This document shows positions 8,537-15,095 of a DNA stretch of 44,103 bases, in pieces. The translations under genes were made by a program, and so were the position numbers. The first letter of the stretch is position 1. Each line of letters begins with the position of its first letter. Under the pieces are notes generated by a model. It was given only the letters and a program-made list of their open reading frames with translations. It did not search any database and was not told the origin of the DNA. Origin of the DNA: Lachnospiraceae bacterium (lineage in GTDB: Bacteria > Bacillota > Clostridia > Lachnospirales > Lachnospiraceae); contig JAKSPC010000015.1 of assembly GCA_024405155.1 (NCBI GenBank), positions 1-44,103 of the forward strand, written 5' to 3'.

Positions 8537-8612
8537 TGACGCAAAGCGCCGCTGCAAGCGCGTGCGGTCCGGCTTTCATAACAAAAGCACTGAGCCCGAT
8601 CTTAAGAAGCTG

Positions 8613-8641
8613 TTGACAAAGCGGTGCTATTCTAGTAAGAT
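8613..8641 (+). promoter_or_regulatory. Promoter of the tRNA operon
   Basis: A consensus TTGACA (8613-8618), a 17-base spacer and TAAGAT (8636-8641) lie 23 bases before the first tRNA gene. The stretch 8537-8612 before it holds an imperfect hairpin (AAAGC pairing with GCTTT around 8545-8575) that could weakly terminate the carrier gene; nothing else is visible there. Confidence 0.75.
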
Positions 8642-8664
8642 AATGAAGCTGTGAACAGCAGTAC

Positions 8665-8737
8665 GCCGATATGGCTCAATTGGCAGAGCAGCTGATTTGT
8701 AATCAGCAGGTTTTCGGTTCGAGTCCGAATATCGGCT
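8665..8737 (+). tRNA. tRNA-Thr (anticodon TGT)
   Basis: A complete cloverleaf: acceptor GCCGATA pairs with TATCGGC, the anticodon stem GCTGA/TCAGC closes the loop TTTGTAA, giving anticodon TGT, and the T arm contains GGTTCGAGTCC. The 3' CCA is not encoded and must be added by a nucleotidyltransferase. It is the first of three tRNA genes. Confidence 0.95.
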
Positions 8738-8770
8738 TTTTATTTTCTTTATTTTTAAAGAAAATGAGAC

Positions 8771-8844
8771 GGTTCCTTAGCTCAGTTGGTTAGAGCAACC
8801 GGCTCATAACCGGTCGGTCCTGGGTTCGAGTCCCCGAGGAACCA
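8771..8844 (+). tRNA. tRNA with anticodon CAT (elongator Met, or Ile2)
   Basis: Acceptor GGTTCCT pairs with AGGAACC; the anticodon stem ACCGG/CCGGT closes CTCATAA, so the anticodon is CAT. The three consecutive G-C pairs of initiator tRNA are missing, which excludes formyl-Met initiator. The choice between elongator Met and lysidine-modified Ile2 cannot be made by eye. CCA is not encoded. Confidence 0.9.
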
Positions 8845-8884
8845 TGCGGGCGAGCGCGTGAGCTTGTCCGTTTTTAGAAAAGAT

Positions 8885-8970
8885 GCCGGAGTGGCGGAAT
8901 TGGCAGACGCCCGGGACTTAAAATCCCGTGGGTAGTGATACCCGTGCCGGTTCGACCCCGGTCTCCGGCA
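8885..8970 (+). tRNA. tRNA-Leu (anticodon TAA)
   Basis: An 86-base class II tRNA with a long variable arm. Acceptor GCCGGAG pairs with CTCCGGC; the anticodon stem CGGGA/TCCCG closes CTTAAAA, giving TAA. The variable arm GTGGGTAGTGATACCCGT folds on itself. CCA is not encoded. Confidence 0.95.
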
Positions 8971-8972
8971 GA

Positions 8973-9001
8973 AGAGCAGCTTCTTTGAGGCTGCTCTTTT
9001 T
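8973..9001 (+). terminator. Rho-independent terminator of the tRNA operon
   Basis: AGAGCAGC (8973-8980) and GCTGCTCT (8990-8997) form an 8-base-pair stem with a 9-base loop, followed by a run of T. It lies 3 bases after tRNA-Leu. Confidence 0.9.
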
Positions 9002-9059
9002 GTTCACGGATCTTTCACATAGTTTACGGTTTCACCACGAAGTCTTAAGCAGACCTTAA

Positions 9060-9088
9060 TTGACAAAGAATACGGAAATCGGTACGAT
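9060..9088 (+). promoter_or_regulatory. Promoter of the DUF4349 lipoprotein gene
   Basis: TTGACA (9060-9065), a 17-base spacer and TACGAT (9083-9088) lie 45 bases before the start codon of the lipoprotein gene. Confidence 0.7.
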
Positions 9089-9133
9089 GTGGGCAGAAGT
9101 ATCAGTGTATTTCCATGGGAGGTAATCTGACTG

Positions 9134-10219
9134 ATGAAAAAGAAAATGAGATCGTTACTTTCTGTACTGACAGTTTTAATTGCAGTATTTTCCCTTACTG
9201 CCTGTGCATCAAAGGCGGCCACGAGCGAAGAGGCATATTATGACAGCGGTTACGGCAGAAACGATGCGTATGCGGTGGAGACCGCTGCGGCAGCCGCGGA
9301 TATGGAAATGGCCTACGCGGAGCCGCAGATCGATTATGCCATGGCAAAGACGGCAGCTGTATCCGGCGGTGCGGGAGAGCAGGGCGTAAGCGAAACGGAC
9401 CTTCAGGCGGCCGCAGATCCGGCACCGACACAGAGAAAGCTCATCCGCAATTTTGACGTCACTATCCAGACCACGAAATTCGAAGATCTGTATAACGGCA
9501 TCAAGAATAAAGTGACGGCGCTGGGCGGCTATATCGAGAGTTCGGGGATCTACAACAACAACTCCTACGGCGGAGGCACCAGAAACGGAAACCTATGCGC
9601 ACGTGTACCGGACGATAAGATCGATGAGTTCATGAATACGGCGTTTGCAGACGGCACCGTCACCTCAATGAATGAGAACACGGAGGACGTGACGCTGCGC
9701 TACAGCGAGCTTACCAGCCGGGTGGAATCCCTGGAGACGGAAAAGCAGCGTCTCAATGACCTGATGAAAACGGCACCGGACGTGGAATCCATCATCGCCA
9801 TCGAGGCAAGACTTTCCGAAGTGCGCTCCGAGATCGAAAACATCCGTTCCAACTTGCGGAACATGGACAACCGCATCACCTATTCCACCGTCTGGATCAA
9901 CATCAATGAGGTGAAAGTGATCGAGCCCACAAAGAAGGCAACGTTCTTTGAAAGGATCAAATCCGGCTTTGCGGCAAATACGAGAGACTTCATTGAGGGA
10001 GTCGGAGATTTCATCATCTGGTTCATCACCAATATCTTCAGCATCCTTCTGTTTGCCGCCATCGTGACGGGCATCGTGCTTCTCATTAAGAAGCTGGTAT
10101 CCGGAAAGAAGGCAAAGAAGACAGCGAAGAAAGAGAAAAAGTCAGATGGAGAGAAAGCTGAGGATGTGAAGCCGGAAGAGCCGAAGACGGTACCTGCTTT
10201 CGAGGAAGAGCAGAAGTAA
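9134..10219 (+). CDS. DUF4349 domain lipoprotein
   Basis: This 361-residue protein starts with a lipoprotein signal peptide ending in LTAC (Cys24). A low-complexity Ala/Tyr/Glu-rich linker follows to about residue 95. The DUF4349 domain (about 98-270) begins R-K-L-I-R-N-F-D-V and includes a coiled-coil-prone central segment (LETEKQRLNDL...EARLSEVRSEIENI). A hydrophobic helix at about 293-316 then precedes a strongly basic and then acidic tail. It is expected to be anchored to the membrane at both ends with the DUF4349 domain outside. The biochemical role of DUF4349 is not known. GGAGGT lies 10 bases before the ATG. It is monocistronic, between its own promoter and terminator. Confidence 0.88.
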   Translation: MKKKMRSLLSVLTVLIAVFSLTACASKAATSEEAYYDSGYGRNDAYAVETAAAAADMEMAYAEPQIDYAMAKTAAVSGGAGEQGVSETDLQAAADPAPTQRKLIRNFDVTIQTTKFEDLYNGIKNKVTALGGYIESSGIYNNNSYGGGTRNGNLCARVPDDKIDEFMNTAFADGTVTSMNENTEDVTLRYSELTSRVESLETEKQRLNDLMKTAPDVESIIAIEARLSEVRSEIENIRSNLRNMDNRITYSTVWININEVKVIEPTKKATFFERIKSGFAANTRDFIEGVGDFIIWFITNIFSILLFAAIVTGIVLLIKKLVSGKKAKKTAKKEKKSDGEKAEDVKPEEPKTVPAFEEEQK

Positions 10220-10315
10220 TTAGCCACGTTTCAAATTAAATGCAACGGTTTGCTGGGCAGATTCGCAGACAGTGAGACCGAATTTCGAATAAGAATCAAA
10301 CAGATTGTGTCAGGA

Positions 10316-10359
10316 ATGTCACGGGCTGTCAATCGTCAGCCTGTGGCATTTCTTCTTTT
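10316..10359 (+). terminator. Rho-independent terminator after the DUF4349 gene
   Basis: A 13-base-pair stem, ATGTCACGGGCTG (10316-10328) with CAGCCTGTGGCAT (10337-10349) including two G-T pairs, an 8-base loop and a T-rich tail. It is 96 bases past the stop codon. The 10220-10315 stretch holds nothing else I can name except a TAAATGCAAC motif (10236-10245) that recurs at 13098. Confidence 0.85.
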
Positions 10360-10416
10360 GTGAAGGCGTATCGATAATTGCACCGTTTATATCGTTGACG
10401 ACGATGGCAGGATAAA

Positions 10417-10445
10417 TTGAAATCAATCGGTGGAAATGATACAAT
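10417..10445 (+). promoter_or_regulatory. Promoter upstream of the flavoprotein gene
   Basis: TTGAAA (10417-10422), a 17-base spacer and TACAAT (10440-10445). Transcription would begin near 10452, leaving a leader of about 90 bases before the small ORF at 10544. The rest of the 420-base gap between 10219 and 10639 shows no other gene. Confidence 0.65.
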
Positions 10446-10543
10446 AGCGTAAATCCAAAGGCCCATTTCCCGTGTGATCCCGCCGATACCAGACAGAACA
10501 CGGAAACGCCGGTGTACAGCTTTTGTGTAAGAGGACTGAAGAA

Positions 10544-10648
10544 ATGAAGAGACTGAAAAAAATGACTGCACTTATGCTCACGCTTGAGGAATATGTATAT
10601 ACCAGAGACAATATCATGATGACATCAAGAGGAGGAAAATGCAGATGA
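10544..10648 (+). CDS. Putative 34-residue leader ORF or remnant signal peptide
   Basis: A short ORF with its own ribosome site (AAGAGG, about 8 bases upstream) encodes a product that begins like a secretion signal (MKRLKKMTALMLTL) but turns charged at once (EEYVYTRD). Its stop overlaps the likely flavoprotein start as ATGA, so it could couple translation of the next gene. It might equally be the stump of a deleted lipoprotein gene. There is no conservation evidence available here. Confidence 0.35.
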   Translation: MKRLKKMTALMLTLEEYVYTRDNIMMTSRGGKCR

Positions 10649-11172
10649 AGATCGTAGCAGTAAACGGCAGCCCCAGAAAGGGGAACACCCTTGCCGCCAT
10701 CAGCGCGTTTACAGAAGGCGCAAAGGAGAAGAATGAGCTAGAGATCATCCATGCTGATGAGGTAAGCATCAGCCCCTGCAGAGGCTGTGACGCCTGCCAG
10801 TGCATGAACGGCTGTGTGGCTGCCGATGATACGAACCGGGTGATCGACAGTCTGGCAGATGCCGATATGATCGTTTTCGGCACACCGGTTTACTGGTGGG
10901 GCATGACGGCACAGCTGAAGCTCATTATCGACAAATGCTACTGCAGGGGAGCGTATCTCAAGAACAAGAAGATTGGGATCATCCTTTGCGGCGGAGCTTC
11001 CACGGAAAATGAAGAGTACGACCTTATCAAACGTCAATTTGAGTGCATGGCGGAATACCTTTCCTGGGACATCCTTTTTGTCGGAAAATACTGTGCAAAT
11101 GATCCCGATGACCTTTCAAAAGACACCGGTTCCATTGCAGAGCTTAAAGCTCTCGGGAAAAAGATCAGCTGA
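10645..11172 (+). CDS. NADPH-dependent FMN reductase-like iron-sulfur flavoprotein
   Basis: A 175-residue flavodoxin-fold protein. The N-terminal V-N-G-S-P-R-K-G-N loop (6-14) binds FMN phosphate, and T-P-V-Y-W-W-G-M follows near residue 80. A cysteine cluster C45-x2-C48-x2-C51-x-C53-x3-C57 matches the iron-sulfur flavoprotein subgroup and could hold a [4Fe-4S] cluster; such proteins move electrons or reduce quinones and oxidants in anaerobes. The ATG at 10645 is preferred over 10639 because GAGGAGG would then be about 9 bases away instead of 3. It lies downstream of a 34-codon ORF with which it overlaps. The physiological substrate is unknown. Confidence 0.85.
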   Translation: MKIVAVNGSPRKGNTLAAISAFTEGAKEKNELEIIHADEVSISPCRGCDACQCMNGCVAADDTNRVIDSLADADMIVFGTPVYWWGMTAQLKLIIDKCYCRGAYLKNKKIGIILCGGASTENEEYDLIKRQFECMAEYLSWDILFVGKYCANDPDDLSKDTGSIAELKALGKKIS

Positions 11173-11223
11173 GAGAAACGGACCGGTTCTATACGCCTCA
11201 CTATAAACAAACATTTTGTTGCC

Positions 11224-11643
11224 ATGAAAAAGATCCCGAAAATCAATACCAACTCCTACGGGTGGAAATGGATCCTTCTTTCCGTTCTGATCGGGGGAGT
11301 GCTGCCGCTTCTTATTCGGCTCATTACCGGGAAGTTCCTGTGGCAGCTGTGTGTCGCAGGCGGATTGATCCTCGCTGTTTTTCTCTGCGTCTTCCTTATG
11401 GAAATGCGGCAGGATTTCGGCAAGATGCCTTACTACGAAAAGCATTTGAAAGAGCAGTTTCCTTTTGATCCGGGAAAGCAGGAAGCTGTGATGAAAGTCT
11501 CCATCTGCACGGGTGAAAAAGTGGCCGGATTCCGGGACCTTAAAGACGGGCACTTTACGGAAGTCATGCTGATCCGGACGCAGGCAGAAGAGGAGAGATT
11601 TAAAGAGATCTACGGGATCCCGACATTAAAGAACATATACTGA
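11224..11643 (+). CDS. Hypothetical two-helix membrane protein
   Basis: A 139-residue protein I do not recognise. Two hydrophobic helices (about 15-35 and 39-60) are followed by a soluble C-terminal domain of about 80 residues with a conserved-looking core (KVSICTGEKVAGFRDLKDGHF) and alternating beta-strand character. No clear ribosome site precedes the ATG; an ACAAA/TTTGT dyad lies just upstream. It is 51 bases after the flavoprotein gene and 51 bases before the YhhN-family gene, so the three may be co-transcribed. Confidence 0.65.
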   Translation: MKKIPKINTNSYGWKWILLSVLIGGVLPLLIRLITGKFLWQLCVAGGLILAVFLCVFLMEMRQDFGKMPYYEKHLKEQFPFDPGKQEAVMKVSICTGEKVAGFRDLKDGHFTEVMLIRTQAEEERFKEIYGIPTLKNIY

Positions 11644-11694
11644 TATGTGATGCACCAGGTTTCTGCGCATGGATCAAGAAAAGGGAGGACCACC

Positions 11695-12351
11695 ATGATC
11701 CAGTATATCAAGGTAACCATAAGCCTTATATTAAGCCTTCTGGCGATATGTCTTTATCTGAAGCTGGGAGGTGTGGAACGAAAATACTGTATGGTCGGCA
11801 TGATGCTCTCAACGGCTGGCGATGTCTTTATGACGGATGTACTGAAGCTTGGCTCCATTGGCACATATCCCGGAGCAGCCTTCTTTATCCTTGCGCACAT
11901 CGTATATGCTTGCTGCTTTTTCAGGGCAGGAAAGAAATACGGGATCACACTGAAGAACAAAGGATTCTATGCAGGGATCCTGATGGCGGTATCTGCCGCA
12001 GGCCTGCTCACGGTCCTGATGTTTCTGAAAACGGGGACCATGCAGCCGATGTACCTTCCGCTGCTCCTCTATCTGGTATTCATCGGCATCAACCTTGTCA
12101 GCCAGTTCTCCTTCGGCTACGGGAAAAGAGGCTGGTGCATTTTCCTCATCCCTGCAATGACCTTGTTCCTGATCTCGGATTTTCTGGTTTTCCTGCCGAT
12201 GCTTTCCGTACTGCCCGAAAGTGTTGGCTACAACATTCTGATCTGGGTCTTTTATGTGCCGGCGCAACTTCTGATCATCCTTTGCAATACGGATGACAGA
12301 ATCAGTCAAAGAAGACTGGAAAAAACGGACCAACGGCCCGTTCACCGATAA
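11695..12351 (+). CDS. YhhN/TMEM86-family membrane protein (lysoplasmalogenase-like)
   Basis: A 218-residue integral membrane protein with about eight hydrophobic helices. The YhhN/TMEM86 pattern is visible: L-S-T-A-G-D near the second helix, an F-F-I-L-A-H-I-V-Y helix, a F-L-I-S-D-F-L-V-F helix near 160, and a final F-Y-V-P-A-Q-L-L-I-I helix. Characterised relatives hydrolyse the vinyl-ether bond of lysoplasmalogens; many anaerobic clostridia contain plasmalogens, so the role is plausible though unproven. The start at 11695 was chosen because GGGAGG lies 6 bases upstream; the earlier in-frame ATG (11647) has no such site. Confidence 0.75.
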   Translation: MIQYIKVTISLILSLLAICLYLKLGGVERKYCMVGMMLSTAGDVFMTDVLKLGSIGTYPGAAFFILAHIVYACCFFRAGKKYGITLKNKGFYAGILMAVSAAGLLTVLMFLKTGTMQPMYLPLLLYLVFIGINLVSQFSFGYGKRGWCIFLIPAMTLFLISDFLVFLPMLSVLPESVGYNILIWVFYVPAQLLIILCNTDDRISQRRLEKTDQRPVHR

Positions 12352-12377
12352 TATAACTCTTTTCTGACTGACGCTTC

Positions 12378-12427
12378 AATGCATAAAAGCGCTAAAGTTT
12401 TGCGCTGAGCTATGCATTCCGCATTTT
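12378..12427 (+). terminator. Long imperfect inverted repeat, probable terminator
   Basis: AATGCATA (12378-12385) pairs with TATGCATT (12411-12418), and AGCGC (12388-12392) with GCGCT (12402-12406), with a small asymmetric internal loop. CCGCA then TTTTT follows. It is 26 bases past the YhhN-family stop. The offset T-run makes termination likely but not certain. Confidence 0.5.
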
Positions 12428-12492
12428 TCGCGAAATAGGCGCGCCCAATCCGCAGGAATTGATAATGAACCGTGGTTTGGGATATGGTATAG

Positions 12493-12547
12493 TATAATTG
12501 AAGGGGAGGTCTCCCCTCAAAAATCGAAACGGCCGGGAAACGTCCCG
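12493..12547 (+). promoter_or_regulatory. -10 box and structured leader of the peptide genes
   Basis: A perfect TATAAT (12493-12498) lacks a good -35 box at 16-18 bases, so an activator may be needed. Just downstream are two perfect short hairpins, GGGGAG-GT-CTCCCC (12503-12516), which spans the expected start of transcription, and CGGGA-AACG-TCCCG (12534-12547), immediately before the AAAAGGAGG ribosome site. Confidence 0.5.
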
Positions 12548-12566
12548 TTAAAAGGAGGACACGACA

Positions 12567-12767
12567 ATGTCAGAAGAAAAGAAAACCGAAGTAACTGAAG
12601 AAGTAAAAGAAGAAGTTCGCAAGCTTACCGAGGAAGATCTGGAGCAGGTGACCGGCGGAGGGTCTGCTACGCTCGAGGTCGCCAGTGAAGTTGCACGTGC
12701 AATATTCGGCACAGAGCAGATGGATATTGTTGCTACGCATATGCCAAAGCAACTATCAGAAAATTGA
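12567..12767 (+). CDS. Double-glycine-leader peptide 1 (bacteriocin/RiPP-like precursor)
   Basis: A 66-residue peptide with a Glu/Lys-rich leader ending in L-T-E-E-D-L-E-Q-V-T-G-G (20-31), the classic double-glycine motif cut by peptidase-containing ABC exporters. Cleavage after Gly31 would release a 35-residue core, residues 32-66, with no cysteine and no evident GxxxG. AAAAGGAGG lies 8 bases before the ATG. A second peptide with a closely similar leader follows 53 bases later. No peptidase, transporter, immunity or modification gene occurs in the window, so the mature product and its export route are unknown. Antimicrobial, signalling and host-directed roles are all possible. Confidence 0.72.
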   Translation: MSEEKKTEVTEEVKEEVRKLTEEDLEQVTGGGSATLEVASEVARAIFGTEQMDIVATHMPKQLSEN

Positions 12768-12820
12768 CTGACCATTTGGGGAAGTAAATCGTATATCATC
12801 TCATTTTTGAAGGAATTACC

Positions 12821-13000
12821 ATGTCGAACGATAACAACGAACTGAAGAACAATGCGCCCTGTGAAGAGAAGCAGGAAGTGCGTCAACTTACTGAGGAAGA
12901 GTTAGAGAAGGTCAACGGCGGAATCAAGGCCACGGTTCCTGTGCTTTCTTCAGTAGCGATCCTTGGCAAAGCCACAGGCGGTTTCGATTCCGTAAGATAA
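12821..13000 (+). CDS. Double-glycine-leader peptide 2 (bacteriocin/RiPP-like precursor)
   Basis: A 59-residue peptide whose leader ends in V-R-Q-L-T-E-E-E-L-E-K-V-N-G-G (20-34), nearly the same as peptide 1. Processing after Gly34 would give a 25-residue core, IKATVPVLSSVAILGKATGG then FDSVR, which is hydrophobic in the middle with a basic end. The only cysteine (Cys14) is in the leader. A GAAGGA ribosome site precedes the ATG. The strong leader similarity and weak core similarity suggest a duplicated pair served by one exporter, perhaps acting as a two-peptide system. A rho-independent terminator follows. Confidence 0.68.
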   Translation: MSNDNNELKNNAPCEEKQEVRQLTEEELEKVNGGIKATVPVLSSVAILGKATGGFDSVR

Positions 13001-13034
13001 TAGCCACCACGCCGCGCCATGCTGTTGTTACAGG

Positions 13035-13062
13035 AAGGGATCTCGATGAGGTCCCTTTTCTT
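13035..13062 (+). terminator. Rho-independent terminator after the peptide pair
   Basis: AAGGGATCTC (13035-13044) and GAGGTCCCTT (13048-13057) form a 10-base-pair stem (one G-T pair) with a 3-base loop, followed by TTTCTT. Confidence 0.85.
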
Positions 13063-13097
13063 ATGTCATCAAATCAGTGGTTATCATCCATTCAACT

Positions 13098-13123
13098 TAA
13101 ATGCAACCCCAGAGTTGCATTTA
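13098..13123. repeat. Perfect inverted repeat, possible operator
   Basis: TAAATGCAAC (13098-13107), six bases, then GTTGCATTTA (13114-13123). There is no T-run, so it is more likely a protein-binding dyad or leader stem than a terminator. One arm recurs at 10236-10245. Confidence 0.5.
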
Positions 13124-13181
13124 CCTGAAAACTTTCACAGCAAAAAGAATTGAATGAAGTACAAGAAATGTGCTTGAAAAG

Positions 13182-13218
13182 AAAGCCATTGTGTGAGAAA
13201 ATCAACAATGGCTTTTTA
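13182..13218 (+). terminator. Terminator or attenuator ahead of the NifU-like gene
   Basis: AAAGCCATTGT (13182-13192) pairs perfectly with ACAATGGCTTT (13205-13213 and following), with a T-run immediately after. It lies only about 30 bases before the start codon and 120 bases past the previous terminator, in the expected leader of the NifU-like gene, so it may be a conditional attenuator. Confidence 0.7.
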
Positions 13219-13248
13219 ATTATGCACTTTATTGAAAGGAGTATTTTC

Positions 13249-13953
13249 ATGACTTATACAAAAGAAGTTGAGATGATGTGCCCTGTGGCCCAGGGAGTTC
13301 ATCACGGCGCTGCTCCCATCCCGGAAGAGGGAAAGTGGATCCAGGCCAAAGAGATCAAAGACATTTCCGGTTTCACACATGGTGTGGGCTGGTGTGCTCC
13401 TCAGCAGGGCGCCTGCAAGCTTTCCTTAAACATTAAGGAAGGCGTGATCCAGGAAGCTCTCGTTGAGACCCTTGGCTGCTCCGGCATGACCCATTCCGCA
13501 GCCATGGCAGCAGAGATCCTTCCCGGACTTACCGTTCTGGAAGCTCTGAACACCGACCTTGTGTGCGACGCTATCAATACCGCCATGAGAGAGCTGTTCC
13601 TTCAGATCGCTTACGGCCGTTCCCAGTCCGCGTTCTCCGATGACGGACTTACCATCGGCGCCGGTCTTGAGGACCTTGGCAAGGGCCTTCGTTCCCAGGT
13701 CGGTACCATGTACGGCACCAAGGCAAAGGGACCCAGATACCTGGAGATGGCAGAAGGCTACGTAACAGGTATCGCTCTGGACAAAGACGACCAGATCATC
13801 GGCTATCAGTTCGTGAACCTTGGCAAGATGACCGACTTCATCAAGAAGGGTGACGACGCCAATACCGCATGGGAGAAAGCAAAGGGTCAGTACGGCCGCG
13901 TTGCCGATGCCGCAAAGATCATCGATCCCAGAACGGACAAAGAAGTGAAATAA
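13249..13953 (+). CDS. NifU-like iron-sulfur scaffold-type protein
   Basis: This 234-residue protein resembles the IscU/NifU N-terminal scaffold fold. Cysteines at 49, 56 and 77 lie in contexts (G-A-C-K-L-S-L-N-I and L-G-C-S-G-M-T-H-S-A-A) comparable to scaffold ligand positions, and Cys11 is extra. The long C-terminal part is unlike standard IscU. In clostridia this gene is typically paired with a GGGtGRT-family gene, as here 20 bases downstream. It may assemble or hold a cluster for that partner; the enzymatic role is not established. AAAGGAG precedes the ATG at 13249; an earlier in-frame ATG at 13150 would read through the terminator hairpin and is rejected. Confidence 0.72.
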   Translation: MTYTKEVEMMCPVAQGVHHGAAPIPEEGKWIQAKEIKDISGFTHGVGWCAPQQGACKLSLNIKEGVIQEALVETLGCSGMTHSAAMAAEILPGLTVLEALNTDLVCDAINTAMRELFLQIAYGRSQSAFSDDGLTIGAGLEDLGKGLRSQVGTMYGTKAKGPRYLEMAEGYVTGIALDKDDQIIGYQFVNLGKMTDFIKKGDDANTAWEKAKGQYGRVADAAKIIDPRTDKEVK

Positions 13954-13973
13954 GGGTTAAGGAGGAGAAAATC

Positions 13974-14984
13974 ATGGCACTTTTCGAAGGTTACGAGAGA
14001 AGAATTGATAATATCAACAAAGTCCTTAACTCCTATGGCATTAAGGACATCGAAGAAGCAAGAAAGATCACCGAGGATGCAGGTCTTGACGTTTACAGCC
14101 TCATCAAGGGGATCCAGCCCATCTGCTTTGAGAACGCATGCTGGGCATACATTACCGGTGCAGCCATCGCCATCAAGAAGGGATGCCGCAACGCAGCAGA
14201 CGCGGCAGCAGCCATCGGCGAAGGTCTGCAGGCATTCTGCATCAAGGGTTCCGTAGCAGATAACCGTAAGGTTGGTCTGGGCCACGGCAATCTTGGCAAG
14301 ATGCTTCTTTCCGAAGATACCGAGTGCTTCTGCTTCCTGGCAGGCCATGAGTCCTTCGCAGCAGCCGAAGGCGCCATCGGTATTGCCAACAACGCAAACA
14401 AGGTACGTAAGAACCCCTTAAGAGTTATCCTTAACGGTCTCGGCAAGGATGCCGCTCTCATCATTTCCCGTATCAACGGCTTCACCTATGTGGAGACCGA
14501 GTACGATCCCTACAGCAATACCGTAAAGGAAGTTTACAGAAAAGCATACTCCGACGGCCCCCGCGCAAAGGTAAACTGCTACGGCGCAAACTCCGTTCCG
14601 GAAGGCGTTGCCATCATGTGGAAAGAGAACGTTGACGTTTCCATCACCGGAAACTCCACCAATCCCACCCGTTTCCAGCATCCTACGGCAGGCACCTACA
14701 AGAAGGAGCGCATCGAAGCCGGCAAGAAGTACTTCTCGGTAGCTTCCGGCGGCGGCACGGGACGTACCCTGCACCCCGACAACATGGCAGCAGGTCCCGC
14801 TTCCTACGGTATGACCGATACCCTTGGCCGTATGCACTCTGACGCGCAGTTCGCAGGTTCTTCCTCCGTTCCCGCACACGTAGAGATGATGGGTCTCATC
14901 GGTGCCGGCAACAATCCCATGGTAGGCATGACTGTTGCAACGGCTGTTGCCATCGCAGAGGCTGCAAAGGCAGGAAAGTTCTGA
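13974..14984 (+). CDS. GGGtGRT-family protein
   Basis: This 336-residue soluble protein contains the family-defining S-G-G-G-T-G-R-T segment near residues 257-264, followed by H-P-D. It is rich in Gly and Ala, with several cysteines (for example E-C-F-C-F-L and A-F-C-I-K-G) that could interact with a metal cluster. The family is widespread in anaerobic Firmicutes but its reaction is unknown to me. It follows the NifU-like gene with an AAGGAGGAG ribosome site, so the pair forms an operon ended by a strong terminator. Codon choice favours abundant-tRNA codons, as expected for a well expressed protein. Confidence 0.82.
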   Translation: MALFEGYERRIDNINKVLNSYGIKDIEEARKITEDAGLDVYSLIKGIQPICFENACWAYITGAAIAIKKGCRNAADAAAAIGEGLQAFCIKGSVADNRKVGLGHGNLGKMLLSEDTECFCFLAGHESFAAAEGAIGIANNANKVRKNPLRVILNGLGKDAALIISRINGFTYVETEYDPYSNTVKEVYRKAYSDGPRAKVNCYGANSVPEGVAIMWKENVDVSITGNSTNPTRFQHPTAGTYKKERIEAGKKYFSVASGGGTGRTLHPDNMAAGPASYGMTDTLGRMHSDAQFAGSSSVPAHVEMMGLIGAGNNPMVGMTVATAVAIAEAAKAGKF

Positions 14985-14999
14985 TAAGAACACATGAGA

Positions 15000-15033
15000 G
15001 GATGCCGTTCCCGGCGAACGGCATTCTTTTTTT
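15000..15033 (+). terminator. Rho-independent terminator of the GGGtGRT operon
   Basis: GATGCCGTTC (15001-15010) and GAACGGCATTC (15016-15026) form a 10-base-pair stem with a 5-base loop, followed by seven T. Confidence 0.93.
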
Positions 15034-15095
15034 GTGTATTCCTTTTTTGCCCGTTCCGTGGTAAAGTGAACAAAAGTCATTTCGAGAGGGCATCC

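Noticed and set aside
8771-8844. Initiator tRNA-Met
   Set aside because: The anticodon stem is ACCGG/CCGGT without the three G-C pairs next to the loop that mark initiator tRNA.
12567-13000. Toxin-antitoxin pair
   Set aside because: Both small proteins share a double-glycine leader, which fits secreted peptides and not a toxin with an antitoxin.
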